Assembly (NCBI GenBank): GCA_016718655.1
Contig: JADKCV010000019.1
Coordinates: 15,668-79,667 of the forward strand
DNA length: 64,000 nucleotides
Direction: 5' to 3'
Origin: Flavobacteriales bacterium
Lineage (GTDB): Bacteria > Bacteroidota > Bacteroidia > Flavobacteriales_F > PHOS-HE28
This document shows, piece by piece, positions 1 through 9,156 of the stretch. The notes below the pieces were generated by a model. The model worked only from the letters and a program-made list of their open reading frames with translations. It was not told the DNA's origin and did not search any database. The number at the start of each line of letters is the position of its first letter. The first letter of the stretch is position 1. The position numbers and the translations under genes are program-made.

Positions 1-1
1 C

Positions 2-2554
2 GTGAACGGAGCAACGGTCGCGGCGGCCCCCTCCCTCACGTGGACCTTCAGCGAAGTGGGTGGCTACAGTGTTCGCTTGGTGGTCCAGGGCAGTGGCTGT
101 ACCGATACTTCCGCCTATGCGTTCGTGCCCGTCGGCGACTGTGTCAGTGGGGCCAACAATACCCTGGTCGTGGTGGGTGGCAGCCAAGTATCCTTCAACA
201 GCGGCGAACCGGTGGGCCTCCAACAAGCCCTTGCGCCGTTCATCGGATACGAGGGCGTTACGAGCATCAGTGACAGGTATGGCAACCTGTTGCTCTATAG
301 CGATGGTATCGTGCTGTACAACGGCCAGCATCAACTGATCGCGGACAGCCTGCCAGGCGGCTATTCCAGTGCGCAAGCGGCGCTGTTGGTGCAGCGGCCC
401 GGCAGCACCACACGCTTCTACCTGTTCATGACCGATGACCAAGGTGGCCAGAACGGTGGCGACCTGAGCTACGTGGAGGTGGATATCACGGCCAACAACG
501 GCGCTGGTGGGCTCGTGGGCGAAGTGGCCACGCTCCTGGGAACCAGCACGGAGAAGCTATGCGCCGTCCGGCATTGTGACGGGGTGGGCATCTGGGTGGT
601 CGGCGCTACCGGTACGGATGATCGCTTGAGCAGTTTCCTGGTCACCCCCGATGGGGTGCAACCCGATCCGGTCGTGTCGCAAACCTTCTTACCCGTGGGC
701 AGTACCCTGGGCTGCTTGAAAGCATCGCCCCGCGGCACGAACCTGGCCTTGGCCAACTACATCTACCAGAGCTACTCGGTGATGCTCTATGCCTTCAACA
801 ACGCTACGGGTGTGGTCAACGTGTTGACCCCGCTGGCCGCTACCACCACTCTTCAACAATACGGGGTGGAGTTCTCCCCCGACGGGACGAAGTTGTACGT
901 GACCAATACCGACGATACGTACGGCGTTACGAACCAGATCTTCCAGTGGGACATCAGCTCCGGGCTGCCCGGCATCATCTACTCCTCCAAGACACTGGTC
1001 GGGACCAGCGAGGGGCGCTGGTGTTTGGCAAGTATGCAGACCGGACCCAATGGACGCATCTACGTGGTGATGAACCAGGAGCCTGCGATGGCCGAGATCC
1101 GGCGACCGAACGAAGCGGGTGTCGCCTGCACCTTCGTTGACTTCGCCATTCCCCTCGCGAGCCCCACTGCGGGATTCGGTTGCAGCAACTTCGTTCCGGT
1201 GGCAGACCTCATCGGAACACCCATGGTGATAGGGCCGACACAGGTTTGTCCGGGTGCAGGCAACACCTCCTACACGCTCGGTTGCTCTCCCGGTGAGGTG
1301 AGCGTGACGCATGCAGGACCCAATGCGTTCCTTGGTTCGACAGGAACCTCCTTCACCATGGACCTGCAAGTGGCGGGTACCGATACACTGTTCATCGCCA
1401 CCACCGCACCGTGCACCATCCTTCAGGCGGACACCTTCCTTATCCATGTCGGGGCACCGCAGCCGGACCTGGGCAACGATACCACCATCTGCAGCTCGGC
1501 GAGCATCCAGCTCGATGCGGGTCCGGGTGGACACACCTTTCTTTGGCACGATACCTATGGCGAGCGGGCACGCAGTTTCACCGGGCCAGGGGTGTATTCC
1601 GTGACGGTAACGGGTGTGGGCGATTGTACCGGGTCCGACACCATCGTGGTGAGCGCATTCGACGGTGAGGCACAGCTGGAACTGCCCGATCCCTACTTGA
1701 TCTGCGCGAACTCCATCGCCTACCTCCACGCACCACCCGGCTATGCAAGCTATGAATGGAGCAACGGTTCATCAGCGGACAGTCTGCTCTGGTATGGTGG
1801 CGAAGGCACCGTGTGGCTGCGGGTGGTGGATGCACAAGGCTGCACCGCGATCGATACCACGAACATCGCGGTCATCTCCGGTATCACCGTGGACCTGGGG
1901 CCGGATGGAACACTTTGCCCGGGACAGGTGCGCTTGTTGGATGCGGGATCCGGAACAGGGCTCACCTACACGTGGCACAACAACAGCCATGAACCGACCC
2001 TCACCGCCTACAGTCCGGGTACCTACTGGGTCCGTGTGGAAGGCTGTGGCCTGGAACCGCAACAGGACACCATCACCTTCGTACCCGGTACCATCCCCAC
2101 GGTGGACCTCGGTGCCGATACGTTGATGTGCCCTGGAGGTCCGCTGCTCTTGACCATCAGTGGTGCGTCGGGCGCCAGCTACCTCTGGTCCGATGGAACG
2201 AGCGGGCAGACCTTGTTGGCCAGTGTGCCCGGCGACTACTGGCTCACCGTGGTGGATGAGGCGGGTTGTTACGCGACGGACACCATCTCCATCGACCATT
2301 GCTCCGGTATTGCAACCACCGATATCGACGGGTTGAGCATCCACCCCAACCCCGCACATGACCTGATCCGGGTCAGCAGTTTACGATCGGTGACCTACTA
2401 TGAACTACACGATGCCACTGGCCGTCGGATCCGGTCGGCCAACCCGGGTTCAAGACAATTCACTGTGGTTCGTGGCGACCTTGCTCCAGGCGCATATTTC
2501 ATCACCATCCACTACCCGGATGGCTTTTCGACGCGTAGGGTCACACTGGATTAG
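2..2554 (+). CDS. Large T9SS-secreted cargo protein, 5' end outside window
   Basis: The reading frame is open from the first bases of the window, so the true start lies upstream and the visible 850 codons are the C-terminal part. It begins inside a PKD/Ig-like fold (SEVGGYSVRLVVQGSG). A beta-propeller-like region follows (roughly residues 50-410; FSPDGTKLYVTNTDD resembles a WD40/YVTN blade), then several Ig-like repeats with the recurring motif LGPDGTLCPG / LGADTLMCPG. The last ~75 residues form a T9SS type A sorting domain: SIHPNPAHDLIRV, then a central DATGRRI strand, and GAYFITI near the end. Such proteins are exported by Sec, then secreted or surface-anchored by the T9SS, with the sorting domain removed. 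The function of the passenger is unknown. Stop TAG at 2552-2554. Confidence 0.85.
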   Translation: MNGATVAAAPSLTWTFSEVGGYSVRLVVQGSGCTDTSAYAFVPVGDCVSGANNTLVVVGGSQVSFNSGEPVGLQQALAPFIGYEGVTSISDRYGNLLLYSDGIVLYNGQHQLIADSLPGGYSSAQAALLVQRPGSTTRFYLFMTDDQGGQNGGDLSYVEVDITANNGAGGLVGEVATLLGTSTEKLCAVRHCDGVGIWVVGATGTDDRLSSFLVTPDGVQPDPVVSQTFLPVGSTLGCLKASPRGTNLALANYIYQSYSVMLYAFNNATGVVNVLTPLAATTTLQQYGVEFSPDGTKLYVTNTDDTYGVTNQIFQWDISSGLPGIIYSSKTLVGTSEGRWCLASMQTGPNGRIYVVMNQEPAMAEIRRPNEAGVACTFVDFAIPLASPTAGFGCSNFVPVADLIGTPMVIGPTQVCPGAGNTSYTLGCSPGEVSVTHAGPNAFLGSTGTSFTMDLQVAGTDTLFIATTAPCTILQADTFLIHVGAPQPDLGNDTTICSSASIQLDAGPGGHTFLWHDTYGERARSFTGPGVYSVTVTGVGDCTGSDTIVVSAFDGEAQLELPDPYLICANSIAYLHAPPGYASYEWSNGSSADSLLWYGGEGTVWLRVVDAQGCTAIDTTNIAVISGITVDLGPDGTLCPGQVRLLDAGSGTGLTYTWHNNSHEPTLTAYSPGTYWVRVEGCGLEPQQDTITFVPGTIPTVDLGADTLMCPGGPLLLTISGASGASYLWSDGTSGQTLLASVPGDYWLTVVDEAGCYATDTISIDHCSGIATTDIDGLSIHPNPAHDLIRVSSLRSVTYYELHDATGRRIRSANPGSRQFTVVRGDLAPGAYFITIHYPDGFSTRRVTLD

Positions 2555-2703
2555 CCTGTGGATCGGACCTCTTTGTGTTTCCGACGGATGTGATCATCCG
2601 CATCGTGCACTACGAACGGATCCACACAATATCCCACCCACAGCGCGGTTATTCCGTGCGGTAATACCACGCCTCTTGGCATCGGCCCTGAACACCCTTC
2701 CTG

Positions 2704-3108
2704 ATGTGGTTCATCTTCGTGCTCGTCGTACTCCCGATCGTTCCCTTGCTGTTCTTGGTCAAGGCGCTGAGGGATCGTACCTGTAGGGGCGCTGGTCCTG
2801 TCCGGTTGTGGGTGGGGATCCTGGTGGTCTTCGTGCTTGTGGATCCCGTCACGCAGGTCTTCTTGCTCGAACCGGTGGACAACCGGCGAGGGGCTGCGAT
2901 GGCCCGGATGACCCATGCGGCCGGTATCATCGGCATGGATCATACGCAGGTCCGCGAACTGTTGGGGGAACCAACACGGGTGCACCATTACCAAGGCTAC
3001 GAACCCACTTGGGAATATAAGCAGGTGCCAGGTTACTGGTCGGGTAGTCACTTCCAGGTCTTCTTCACCGACGGTCGCGTGCATGGGGTGGAACCCAATG
3101 ATGACTGA
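2704..3108 (+). CDS. Small membrane protein with BamE/SmpA-like C-terminal domain
   Basis: 134 residues. Two hydrophobic segments (about residues 1-20 and 35-55) are followed by a soluble domain. The soluble part, MDHTQVRELLGEPTRVHHY then TWEYKQVP and VFFTDGRVHGVE, has the pattern of the BamE/SmpA (OmlA) fold: a helix with G-x-P, then strands carrying an aromatic and a DGRV turn. In this family the fold mediates protein-protein contacts at the envelope, but many stand-alone members have no known role. The gene lies 150 bp after the upstream cargo gene and converges with the cyclase gene, leaving only six bases between the two stop codons. Product class fairly sure, function unknown. Confidence 0.75.
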   Translation: MWFIFVLVVLPIVPLLFLVKALRDRTCRGAGPVRLWVGILVVFVLVDPVTQVFLLEPVDNRRGAAMARMTHAAGIIGMDHTQVRELLGEPTRVHHYQGYEPTWEYKQVPGYWSGSHFQVFFTDGRVHGVEPNDD

Positions 3109-3114
3109 ATGCCG

Positions 3115-5211
3115 TCACTGTGAGGCTCCGGACGGTGTCGCCTGTTCTACGAAGTACATCTCCATCTCACCCTTCCCCTTCGCCTGCACCTTTCCGCGCG
3201 AAGTGAAGGTGAGCCCACTTTCGCTCTCCACGAGCTCGTACGTCGCCTCGCTGATGTTCACCTGTCCCACTTCACCACTGCTCTCCATACGGCTTGCCGT
3301 GTTCACGGTGTCGCCCCAGATGTCGTACTGGAACTTCTTCACGCCCACGATGCCCGCCACCACAGGACCAGTGTGCACTCCGATACGGATCTCGAAGTAG
3401 GGGAGCCCTGCTGCGATCTTCCGGGCCTTGCCCTCGGCAATGAAGTCGCGCATCTCAAAGGCGGCTTCGATCACATCCGTGGCGTGGGTGCTGTTCGGCG
3501 TGGGCAACCCACCGGCGGCCATGTAGGCATCACCAATGGTCTTGATCTTCTCGATGCCGCACTTCTCCGTGATGCGATCGAACGCACTGAAGCACTCGTT
3601 GAGGTCCCGTACCAGGTCGCGTGGTGTCAACACTTCGCTCATCGCGGTGAAGCCCTTGAAGTCGGTGAAGAGCACGGTGACCTGGTCGATGTGCACAGCC
3701 TCTGCGGAGCCTTTCTCCTTCAGTTCTTCCGCCACTTCCTCGGGCAGGATGTTCAGGAGCAATTCATCACTGCGCCTGCGTGCCTTCGCGATCTTGTTGC
3801 GCTGTCTCCACACCACGCCCAGGAAGAGCAGCGCGAAGGCGAGGCCGCCTGCGATGCCATTGCGCACCAAGCGCTGGCGCTCGTCCTTCTTTTCCTGCAT
3901 GGCCTTCCCTACTGCCTCCTTCTTGTCGAACTCGTACTGCATCTCCTTACGGGTGATCTGCTTCTTCGCTTCTTCGCCTTGGATGCTGTCACGCAATAAG
4001 ATGTACTCCTTGTAGGCAGCGTATGCTTTGGCGAAGTCACCTTGCTTTTCGTAGAGGTCACTGAAGTGACCCCAGTTCTTCTTTTCCTCATCCAGCATGT
4101 TCAGTTCCTTGCTCAGCTGCATGCAGCTGTCCAAGTAAGCCTCCGCTAATTGATACTTCCTTTCCGGGTCGATCCCCATTGATCGCATTACCGCATCGGG
4201 AGCGTTGGAATACCATATCCCGATATTGCCGAGATCGCATTGCAGGCCGTACTTATCGCCAAGCTCCCTACTAATAGCCAGTGATCGTTGAGCGAACTCG
4301 AGCGCTTTGGGAAAGTCGGCAAGAGCCTGGTATGCGATCCCCATATTACCGAAGCTGGCCGCCATGCCCGATCCATCACCGAGCTGTTCGTGGATGATCA
4401 AGGCCTTTTGGTGGAACTCCAGGGCTTTGGGAAAGTCCGCGAGATCGTAGTGGATCCCGCCAATGTTGGTGAGGTTGGATGCTAGAAGCTGTATGTAGCC
4501 CGATCGCTCGCTGATCGACAACGCTCTCTGGTAATACTCCAGCGCTTTAGGGAAGTCATGCATGTGATCATACACATTACCGATACTGGCGAGATTGATC
4601 GCCAAGCGCCGTGTATTGCCGTATCGTTCATTGATGGTCAATGCCCTTTGCAGATACTGAAGTGCTCGGGGATACTCGGACAGTTCAATGTAGACGTGCG
4701 CCATATTGCCGAGATGTCGTGCCACGCTTTCCACATTGCCCAATTGCTCATCTGCGGTCAATGCGCTTTGGTAATACTCCAACGCCTTCGGGTAGTCGTT
4801 CTGTCCTTCATACAACACCCCGATGTTGCCAAGGATCAATGCAATACCGCTCCTATTCTCCCCTTGCCCATAAATGCCCAATGCTTTGCGGTAATACTCC
4901 AATGCTCTAGCATGGTCACCAAGATCCAGGTACACATTCCCCTTGCGATTGCAGGCCATCGCTATACCGAAAGCGAATGCAATCTTGTCAGCTTGACCCA
5001 ATGCTTGGTCGGCATAGTAGAGCGCAGTATCATAGTTGCCAAGATGCTTGTGCTCACGGCTTAGTGTGTTCAGGATGTTCACCATATTGGTGTCTTCCCT
5101 TTGCCTGGGCAGTTCTGCAAGCAGGGAATCAACTAGGAGTTGGCCTTGCTTTTGGGCATGAGCGGTATCCGAAAGGACCAAGCCGAGGAGAATGAGCAAA
5201 GCATACCTCAT
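3115..5211 (-). CDS. TPR-repeat adenylate/guanylate cyclase (class III), membrane anchored
   Basis: 698 residues from the ATG at 5211. Upstream in-frame codons belong to the tail of the preceding gene in a shifted frame, so this start, followed by signal peptide MRYALLILLGLVLSDTAHA, is preferred. About ten tetratricopeptide repeats follow (roughly residues 30-390, recurring YPRALQYLQRAL-like blades), then a helical linker, one TM segment (GGLAFALLFLGVVW), and a C-terminal class III nucleotide cyclase domain. Catalytic features are visible: metal-binding Asp in VTVLFTDFKGF, the second Asp in KTIGDAYMAAGG, and the transition-state Asn/Arg in IWGDTVNTASRMES. The domain should make a cyclic nucleotide in the cytoplasm while the TPRs sense something in the periplasm. 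The upstream cyclase ends two bases before this start (TGA-AC-ATG), so the pair is an operon. Confidence 0.88.
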   Translation of the reverse strand: MRYALLILLGLVLSDTAHAQKQGQLLVDSLLAELPRQREDTNMVNILNTLSREHKHLGNYDTALYYADQALGQADKIAFAFGIAMACNRKGNVYLDLGDHARALEYYRKALGIYGQGENRSGIALILGNIGVLYEGQNDYPKALEYYQSALTADEQLGNVESVARHLGNMAHVYIELSEYPRALQYLQRALTINERYGNTRRLAINLASIGNVYDHMHDFPKALEYYQRALSISERSGYIQLLASNLTNIGGIHYDLADFPKALEFHQKALIIHEQLGDGSGMAASFGNMGIAYQALADFPKALEFAQRSLAISRELGDKYGLQCDLGNIGIWYSNAPDAVMRSMGIDPERKYQLAEAYLDSCMQLSKELNMLDEEKKNWGHFSDLYEKQGDFAKAYAAYKEYILLRDSIQGEEAKKQITRKEMQYEFDKKEAVGKAMQEKKDERQRLVRNGIAGGLAFALLFLGVVWRQRNKIAKARRRSDELLLNILPEEVAEELKEKGSAEAVHIDQVTVLFTDFKGFTAMSEVLTPRDLVRDLNECFSAFDRITEKCGIEKIKTIGDAYMAAGGLPTPNSTHATDVIEAAFEMRDFIAEGKARKIAAGLPYFEIRIGVHTGPVVAGIVGVKKFQYDIWGDTVNTASRMESSGEVGQVNISEATYELVESESGLTFTSRGKVQAKGKGEMEMYFVEQATPSGASQ

Positions 5212-5213
5212 GT

Positions 5214-7175
5214 TCAAATGCTGTTGGTTGATGAGACAAAGTACATCTCCATTTCCCCCTTGCCCTTCGCCTGCACTTTTCCGCGTGACGTGAAGCTGGA
5301 GCCCCGCCTCGTCCTTCACCATCGCTAGGTGCTCTCGCTGATGTTCACCTGGCCCACCTCGCCACTGCTCTCCATACGGCTTGCCGTGTTCACGGTGTCG
5401 CCCCAAATGTCGTACTGGAATTTCTTCACGCCCACGATGCCAGCGACGACCGGGCCGGTGTGGATGCCCACGCGCATTTCGAAATACGGCAAGCCCTGGG
5501 CATCTCGTTCCACCTTCCGGTCGGCGATGAATGCCTGCATTTCCAGGGCCGCCAGCACCGTGTTCTTCGCGGAGTGTTCCTTCGGAACAGGCAGGCCGCC
5601 TGCTGCCATGTAAGCGTCGCCGATGGTCTTGATCTTCTCAATACCATACTTGCCCATGATGCCGTCAAAGGCCTCGAAGCAGGCATTGATCTCACTGACC
5701 AACTCCTGCGCACTGAGCTTCTCCGATGCCGCGGTGAAGCCCTTGAAGTCCGTGAAAAGGATACTGACCCTATCGAAGTCGCGCGCGTCGGCCCTGCCCT
5801 TCTCCTTCAGCTCTGCGGCAATGTCGGCTGGAAGGATGTTGAGCAGCAGGTCCTCGGAGCGGTCCTTTTCCAGCTGTAGGACCGCTTTTGATCGTCGCAC
5901 ATACCGAAGGCGGGTGTAAATGCCGCCCGCCAGCAACAGAACAACCACGCCGCCAGCGATCGCGATGTTCCTTGTGCGCTCCTGGCCACGCATCTCTTCG
6001 TTGTGCGCTTCCTGCACCACACGGGCTTCTTCGGCTTTGGCGATGCTGTCCTGCAGCATCACCTTGGCGAACTCCATCTGTTCCAGTTTCTTGGAGGTTT
6101 CCTGAGCATTGATGCTGTCTTCAACCAACCTCAGCTTCTCCAGGTACACCAGCGCTTCTTCGCCTTTTCCCTGGGCCTTGTAGGTATCGTAAAGGCATTT
6201 ACAGGCTTCCTTTTGCAGATCCCAGGCTGCTAGTTCTTCGGCCAGCGCCAGGCCTTTCTGGCAATAGCTCAGCGCAGGACCATTCATGCCTTGGGTCTTG
6301 TAGAGGTGGCCGATGTTGTTCAGGCTCATGGAGATGCCGCTCTTGTCCCCCAGTTCTTCCCGCATCACCAGGGACTTCTGGTGGTTTTGCATCGCGCGGG
6401 AGAAATTCCCCAGTGCACCGTGGATCACACCGATATTGTTCAGGTTCACCGCGATGCCGTTCTGGTCCCCGATGGCCTCCCGTATCGCAAGGCTCTTTTC
6501 GAAGTACTCCAACGCGCGGGCGGTATCGCCCTGTTCACCATGGACCACACCGATATTGCCCAAGCCATTGGCCAGGGCTTTTTCATTCCCCACCTCTTTC
6601 TGTATGACCGTACCCCTTTCGAAGTACTCCAGCGCACGGGGATAGTTGCGTTGGTCCGTGTAGATGCTGCCGATGTTGTTCAGGCTGTTGCCGAGCCCGT
6701 GCTTGTCCCCGATCTCTTCAAAAATGGACAGTGACCGCATGTAGTGTTCCAGCGCCTGGTCATTCCTGCCTTGTTCCCGGTAGATGAGGCCGATGTTGTT
6801 CAGGCTGCCTGCGATGCCTTTCTTGTCGCCGATCCTATCGTGGGTCGCCAGCGACTTCTGGTAGTATTGGAATGCGCGCGGGTAATCGCCTTGCAACCTG
6901 CTCGCGGTCCCCTGTAGGTTGTAGCCTTTGGCCGAGGCCCTCGGGTACTGGCGCTCTTGGGCGAAAGCGTGCAGGGCTTCTGCCAGTATCGCAGCAGTAT
7001 CAGGCCGACTGAACAGGTAGCCGTCCCAGATGTGGTCCACGTAAGCGGCAACACGGTTGGAATCGGCTTGGGTCCGGTCCTGCCAAACGGTGTAGAGGGA
7101 ATCGAGGTACTGTGCCTGCGCCAGTGAAGAAAGCCCAAGAGCGAATACGAGGAACGGTTTGCCGTATGGGCTCAT
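5214..7175 (-). CDS. TPR-repeat adenylate/guanylate cyclase, tail interrupted by paired indels
   Basis: Paralogue of the downstream cyclase: signal peptide (FLVFALGLSSLAQA), about eight TPRs (residues ~70-330), coiled linker, TM segment (IAIAGGVVVLLLAGGIY) and class III cyclase domain with SILFTDFKGF, KTIGDAYMAAGG and DTVNTASRMES. The continuous frame stops at a TAG at 5325-5327 after NISEST. Alignment to the paralogue shows one base missing at about 5326 (TAC to TA) and one extra base about 25-30 nt further on (CAG-C-TTC), after which the original frame resumes with FTSRGKVQAKGKGEMEMYFV and ends at TGA 5214-5216. The two sequences have the same length over this stretch. Either two compensating errors in the assembly or a real lesion of the last ~35 residues; the catalytic core is intact. 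Confidence 0.82.
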
Positions 7176-7646
7176 GCGGTGGGTCTGCTGGATCAGGCGG
7201 ACACTAACCTAACGCATTTGAGCTCCGTCGCCCATTTTCCTTGGCTTGAGCCCTGACACGCCGTGTGAACGGGAGGGTGGGTATAGGTCGTTTGATGCAC
7301 GGAGCACGAACAAGCTTCCACCTGTAAATGAGATCGCGGCAGTTCATCCGACCCCCTCTTACCAAAAGGTTCCACACGGTCACACCGACCATCGCGATCC
7401 TTTAGGCCCGTGCCGCCAACGCATGCCGGAGTATCCCGCTGATCATCCTGCGACAACTAGTATACGGATCACAGTCCCCCACAGACATGGGTCGGACGTT
7501 CGCCTATCCGCTAGCACCAAGTATGAGCGCCAAGTTGGCGCAGCGCAAAGAGGCCTGCGACCGTCACTTCAGTTCGAGGAGCAGGATGTGAGTAACGCGC
7601 GTATCCACCCCGTGGAAACCCGATCACGATGTAGTTGCCATCCCGC
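7176..7646. other. Intergenic region, no gene recognised
   Basis: About 470 bases between the cyclase operon start and the 3' end of the TonB-domain operon. Short open frames occur on both strands, but none shows a recognisable domain, signal peptide or coding-like composition. The cyclase promoter presumably lies in the first 60 bases (a TAGGTTAG sequence is read on the minus strand near 7206-7213), but it is a poor match to the Bacteroidota -7 consensus TAnnTTTG. Confidence 0.5.
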
Positions 7647-8456
7647 TCAGCAACCCACCGTACCGAAGGAGAACACGAATTCCTGGTCCACCCGTTCACC
7701 TTTCGCGTTGGTCGCTGGCGCCCAGGTCCCGGGTAAGGTGTTCATCAGTTCCATCACCCGTGCATCCAGCGCCGGATAGCCCGCGCTTGACGTCAAGCGG
7801 ACATTCGAGACCGTACCTGTACGATCGACGGTGAAGGTGATCTTGCCTGACCGGAGTTTCTTGGCATCCACGATGTAGGGGAAGGCCGAAGTGCCTTGTT
7901 TCACGTAGGCCATCAACGCTTCCCTGCCGGCACTGTTCACGGCCTCCTGCTCCGGTACCACGGTCACATACGGAGTGGCAAGTTCCCACCCGGTGGTGCC
8001 GCTCGCATTGTCCGTCCCGGTGAATTTCGCGCGGATCACGAAGTTGCTCGAATAGTCCAGGGAACGGAGGAGCGCTTGCTGTGCCGGGTTCAGGATAGGG
8101 CCCTCGCCGACCTCGACCACCTCGGTATCCTTATCGCCGTCCAGAACGCGGATGCTCACTGTGGAGTACGTCGATCCATCCTCCTTCAAGTACTCAGGAA
8201 CGACGTCCTGGACCGTCCGCGCAGTGCGCAGCTGTTCCTTGGTCACCGTGAGCAGGAATCGGGAGTCCAGGTCGTAAATGATCTCCATGGGGGTCCCATC
8301 CAAGAAGGTGATCACGCCCAGGTCCATCGGAACGGCTGCTGCCTGGGTCGTGGGTGTTCCATCGAATGGCTCGGTCTTCGGTTGCCCATTGCAACCAACC
8401 GTGCTGAGGACCAACGCCGCCAAGGCAGGTAGGGTGAAGGTGATGTTCGCTTTCAT
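7647..8456 (-). CDS. Lipoprotein with TonB C-terminal-type domain
   Basis: 269 residues from the ATG at 8456, chosen because it opens a lipoprotein signal peptide with lipobox STVGC (Cys ~21). The C-terminal ~95 residues (KLRSGKITFTVDRTGTVSNV ... YPALDARVMELMNTLPGTWAPA ... EFVFSF) match the TonB C-terminal fold as found in stand-alone Bacteroidota proteins: beta strand, GxV, helix, then a W-x-P-A motif. There is no N-terminal TM helix of a classical TonB, so energy transduction is doubtful; it may be an outer-membrane or periplasmic adaptor. It is the second gene of a two-gene operon, 31 bp behind a shorter paralogue. Both proteins end in Gly-Cys, which is unusual. Confidence 0.78.
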   Translation of the reverse strand: MKANITFTLPALAALVLSTVGCNGQPKTEPFDGTPTTQAAAVPMDLGVITFLDGTPMEIIYDLDSRFLLTVTKEQLRTARTVQDVVPEYLKEDGSTYSTVSIRVLDGDKDTEVVEVGEGPILNPAQQALLRSLDYSSNFVIRAKFTGTDNASGTTGWELATPYVTVVPEQEAVNSAGREALMAYVKQGTSAFPYIVDAKKLRSGKITFTVDRTGTVSNVRLTSSAGYPALDARVMELMNTLPGTWAPATNAKGERVDQEFVFSFGTVGC

Positions 8457-8487
8457 GGTGTTTGTGTGTTCGGTACGGTGAATGGGT

Positions 8488-9030
8488 TCAGCAACCGCCT
8501 TGTCCCACGTTGAATTGGAATGCTTGTGCCACGGCCTGGCCGTAAACGTTCTTCGCCGGTTCCCAACGGGGCATCTCCTGGAAGATGCGGACCAGCGCTT
8601 CATCCAAGGCCGCGTTACCCGAGGTCTTCTTGAGTTCCACCCGGGTGGGCGCCCCCGAGGCATCCACACTGAACTGAACCTCCGGACGTACCAACCAACC
8701 GATGCCCGGTGCGATGTGTTGAAGCACCTTGGCCTTCAGGTGCTGCACCAAGGCCTGCTCGCCGCCCACGAACCGGGCGTTGCGCAATGTGCCGTTCAAC
8801 GCGGTGTCCAGTGGACGCACCAGGTAGACCTGATCGGAGAACAAGGCGGTTGGATCCAGGAAGGGTTCGCGGGCCGTGGTATCTTTCGGCAGCTTCAGCG
8901 GGTCGAAGGTCTTCACCGGTCCTTGGTCCCCGGTGGACGGTGAGGGGGGAGCGATCCGGGTGGATCCCACCGACAGGAATGCGATGCCAAGAACGAGCGC
9001 GAAGGCAGGAAGGTTCAGGGTGCTGGTCAT
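8488..9030 (-). CDS. Secreted TonB C-terminal-domain protein
   Basis: 180 residues from the ATG at 9030, selected because it starts a hydrophobic signal sequence (LNLPAFALVLGIAFLSVGS). The C-terminal half is a TonB-C-like domain (LVRPEVQFSVDASGAPTRVE ... NAALDEALVRIFQEMPRWEPA ... AQAFQFNV). It heads an operon with the lipoprotein paralogue downstream, suggesting duplication. Divergently transcribed, 126 bp away, is a membrane-anchored winged-helix regulator, and the region between carries tandem TGTAAA repeats, so this operon is the probable target of that regulator (inference). The partner receptor and any ExbB/ExbD are not in the window. Confidence 0.75.
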   Translation of the reverse strand: MTSTLNLPAFALVLGIAFLSVGSTRIAPPSPSTGDQGPVKTFDPLKLPKDTTAREPFLDPTALFSDQVYLVRPLDTALNGTLRNARFVGGEQALVQHLKAKVLQHIAPGIGWLVRPEVQFSVDASGAPTRVELKKTSGNAALDEALVRIFQEMPRWEPAKNVYGQAVAQAFQFNVGQGGC

Positions 9031-9090
9031 GGTGTTGGCGTGTTGATGACCCAAAGGTGGGGCGGTCATCGGCCTACGAATGCTACGTAG

Positions 9091-9118
9091 TGTAAAATAC
9101 TGTAAACACATCGTGAAA
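9091..9118. promoter_or_regulatory. Tandem TGTAAA repeats, putative operator of the divergent regulator
   Basis: TGTAAA occurs at 9091-9096 and again at 9101-9106, ten bases (one helical turn) apart, with a weaker third half-site TGAAA at 9114-9118. Winged-helix regulators of the OmpR/PhoB class bind direct repeats spaced about 10-11 bp. The site lies between the TonB-domain operon and such a regulator, so autoregulation and control of the operon are plausible. No binding evidence exists. Confidence 0.4.
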
Positions 9119-9156
9119 CAGTGTGGGTCAGGCACTTGGGCGGGTACCTTCGGCGC

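Noticed and set aside
689..1729. 346-codon minus-strand open frame in the first T9SS gene
   Set aside because: Antisense shadow without recognisable features.
5290..5330. Programmed ribosomal frameshifting as explanation for paired indels
   Set aside because: No slippery heptamer or downstream structure is evident, and cancelling pairs occur in unrelated genes across the window.
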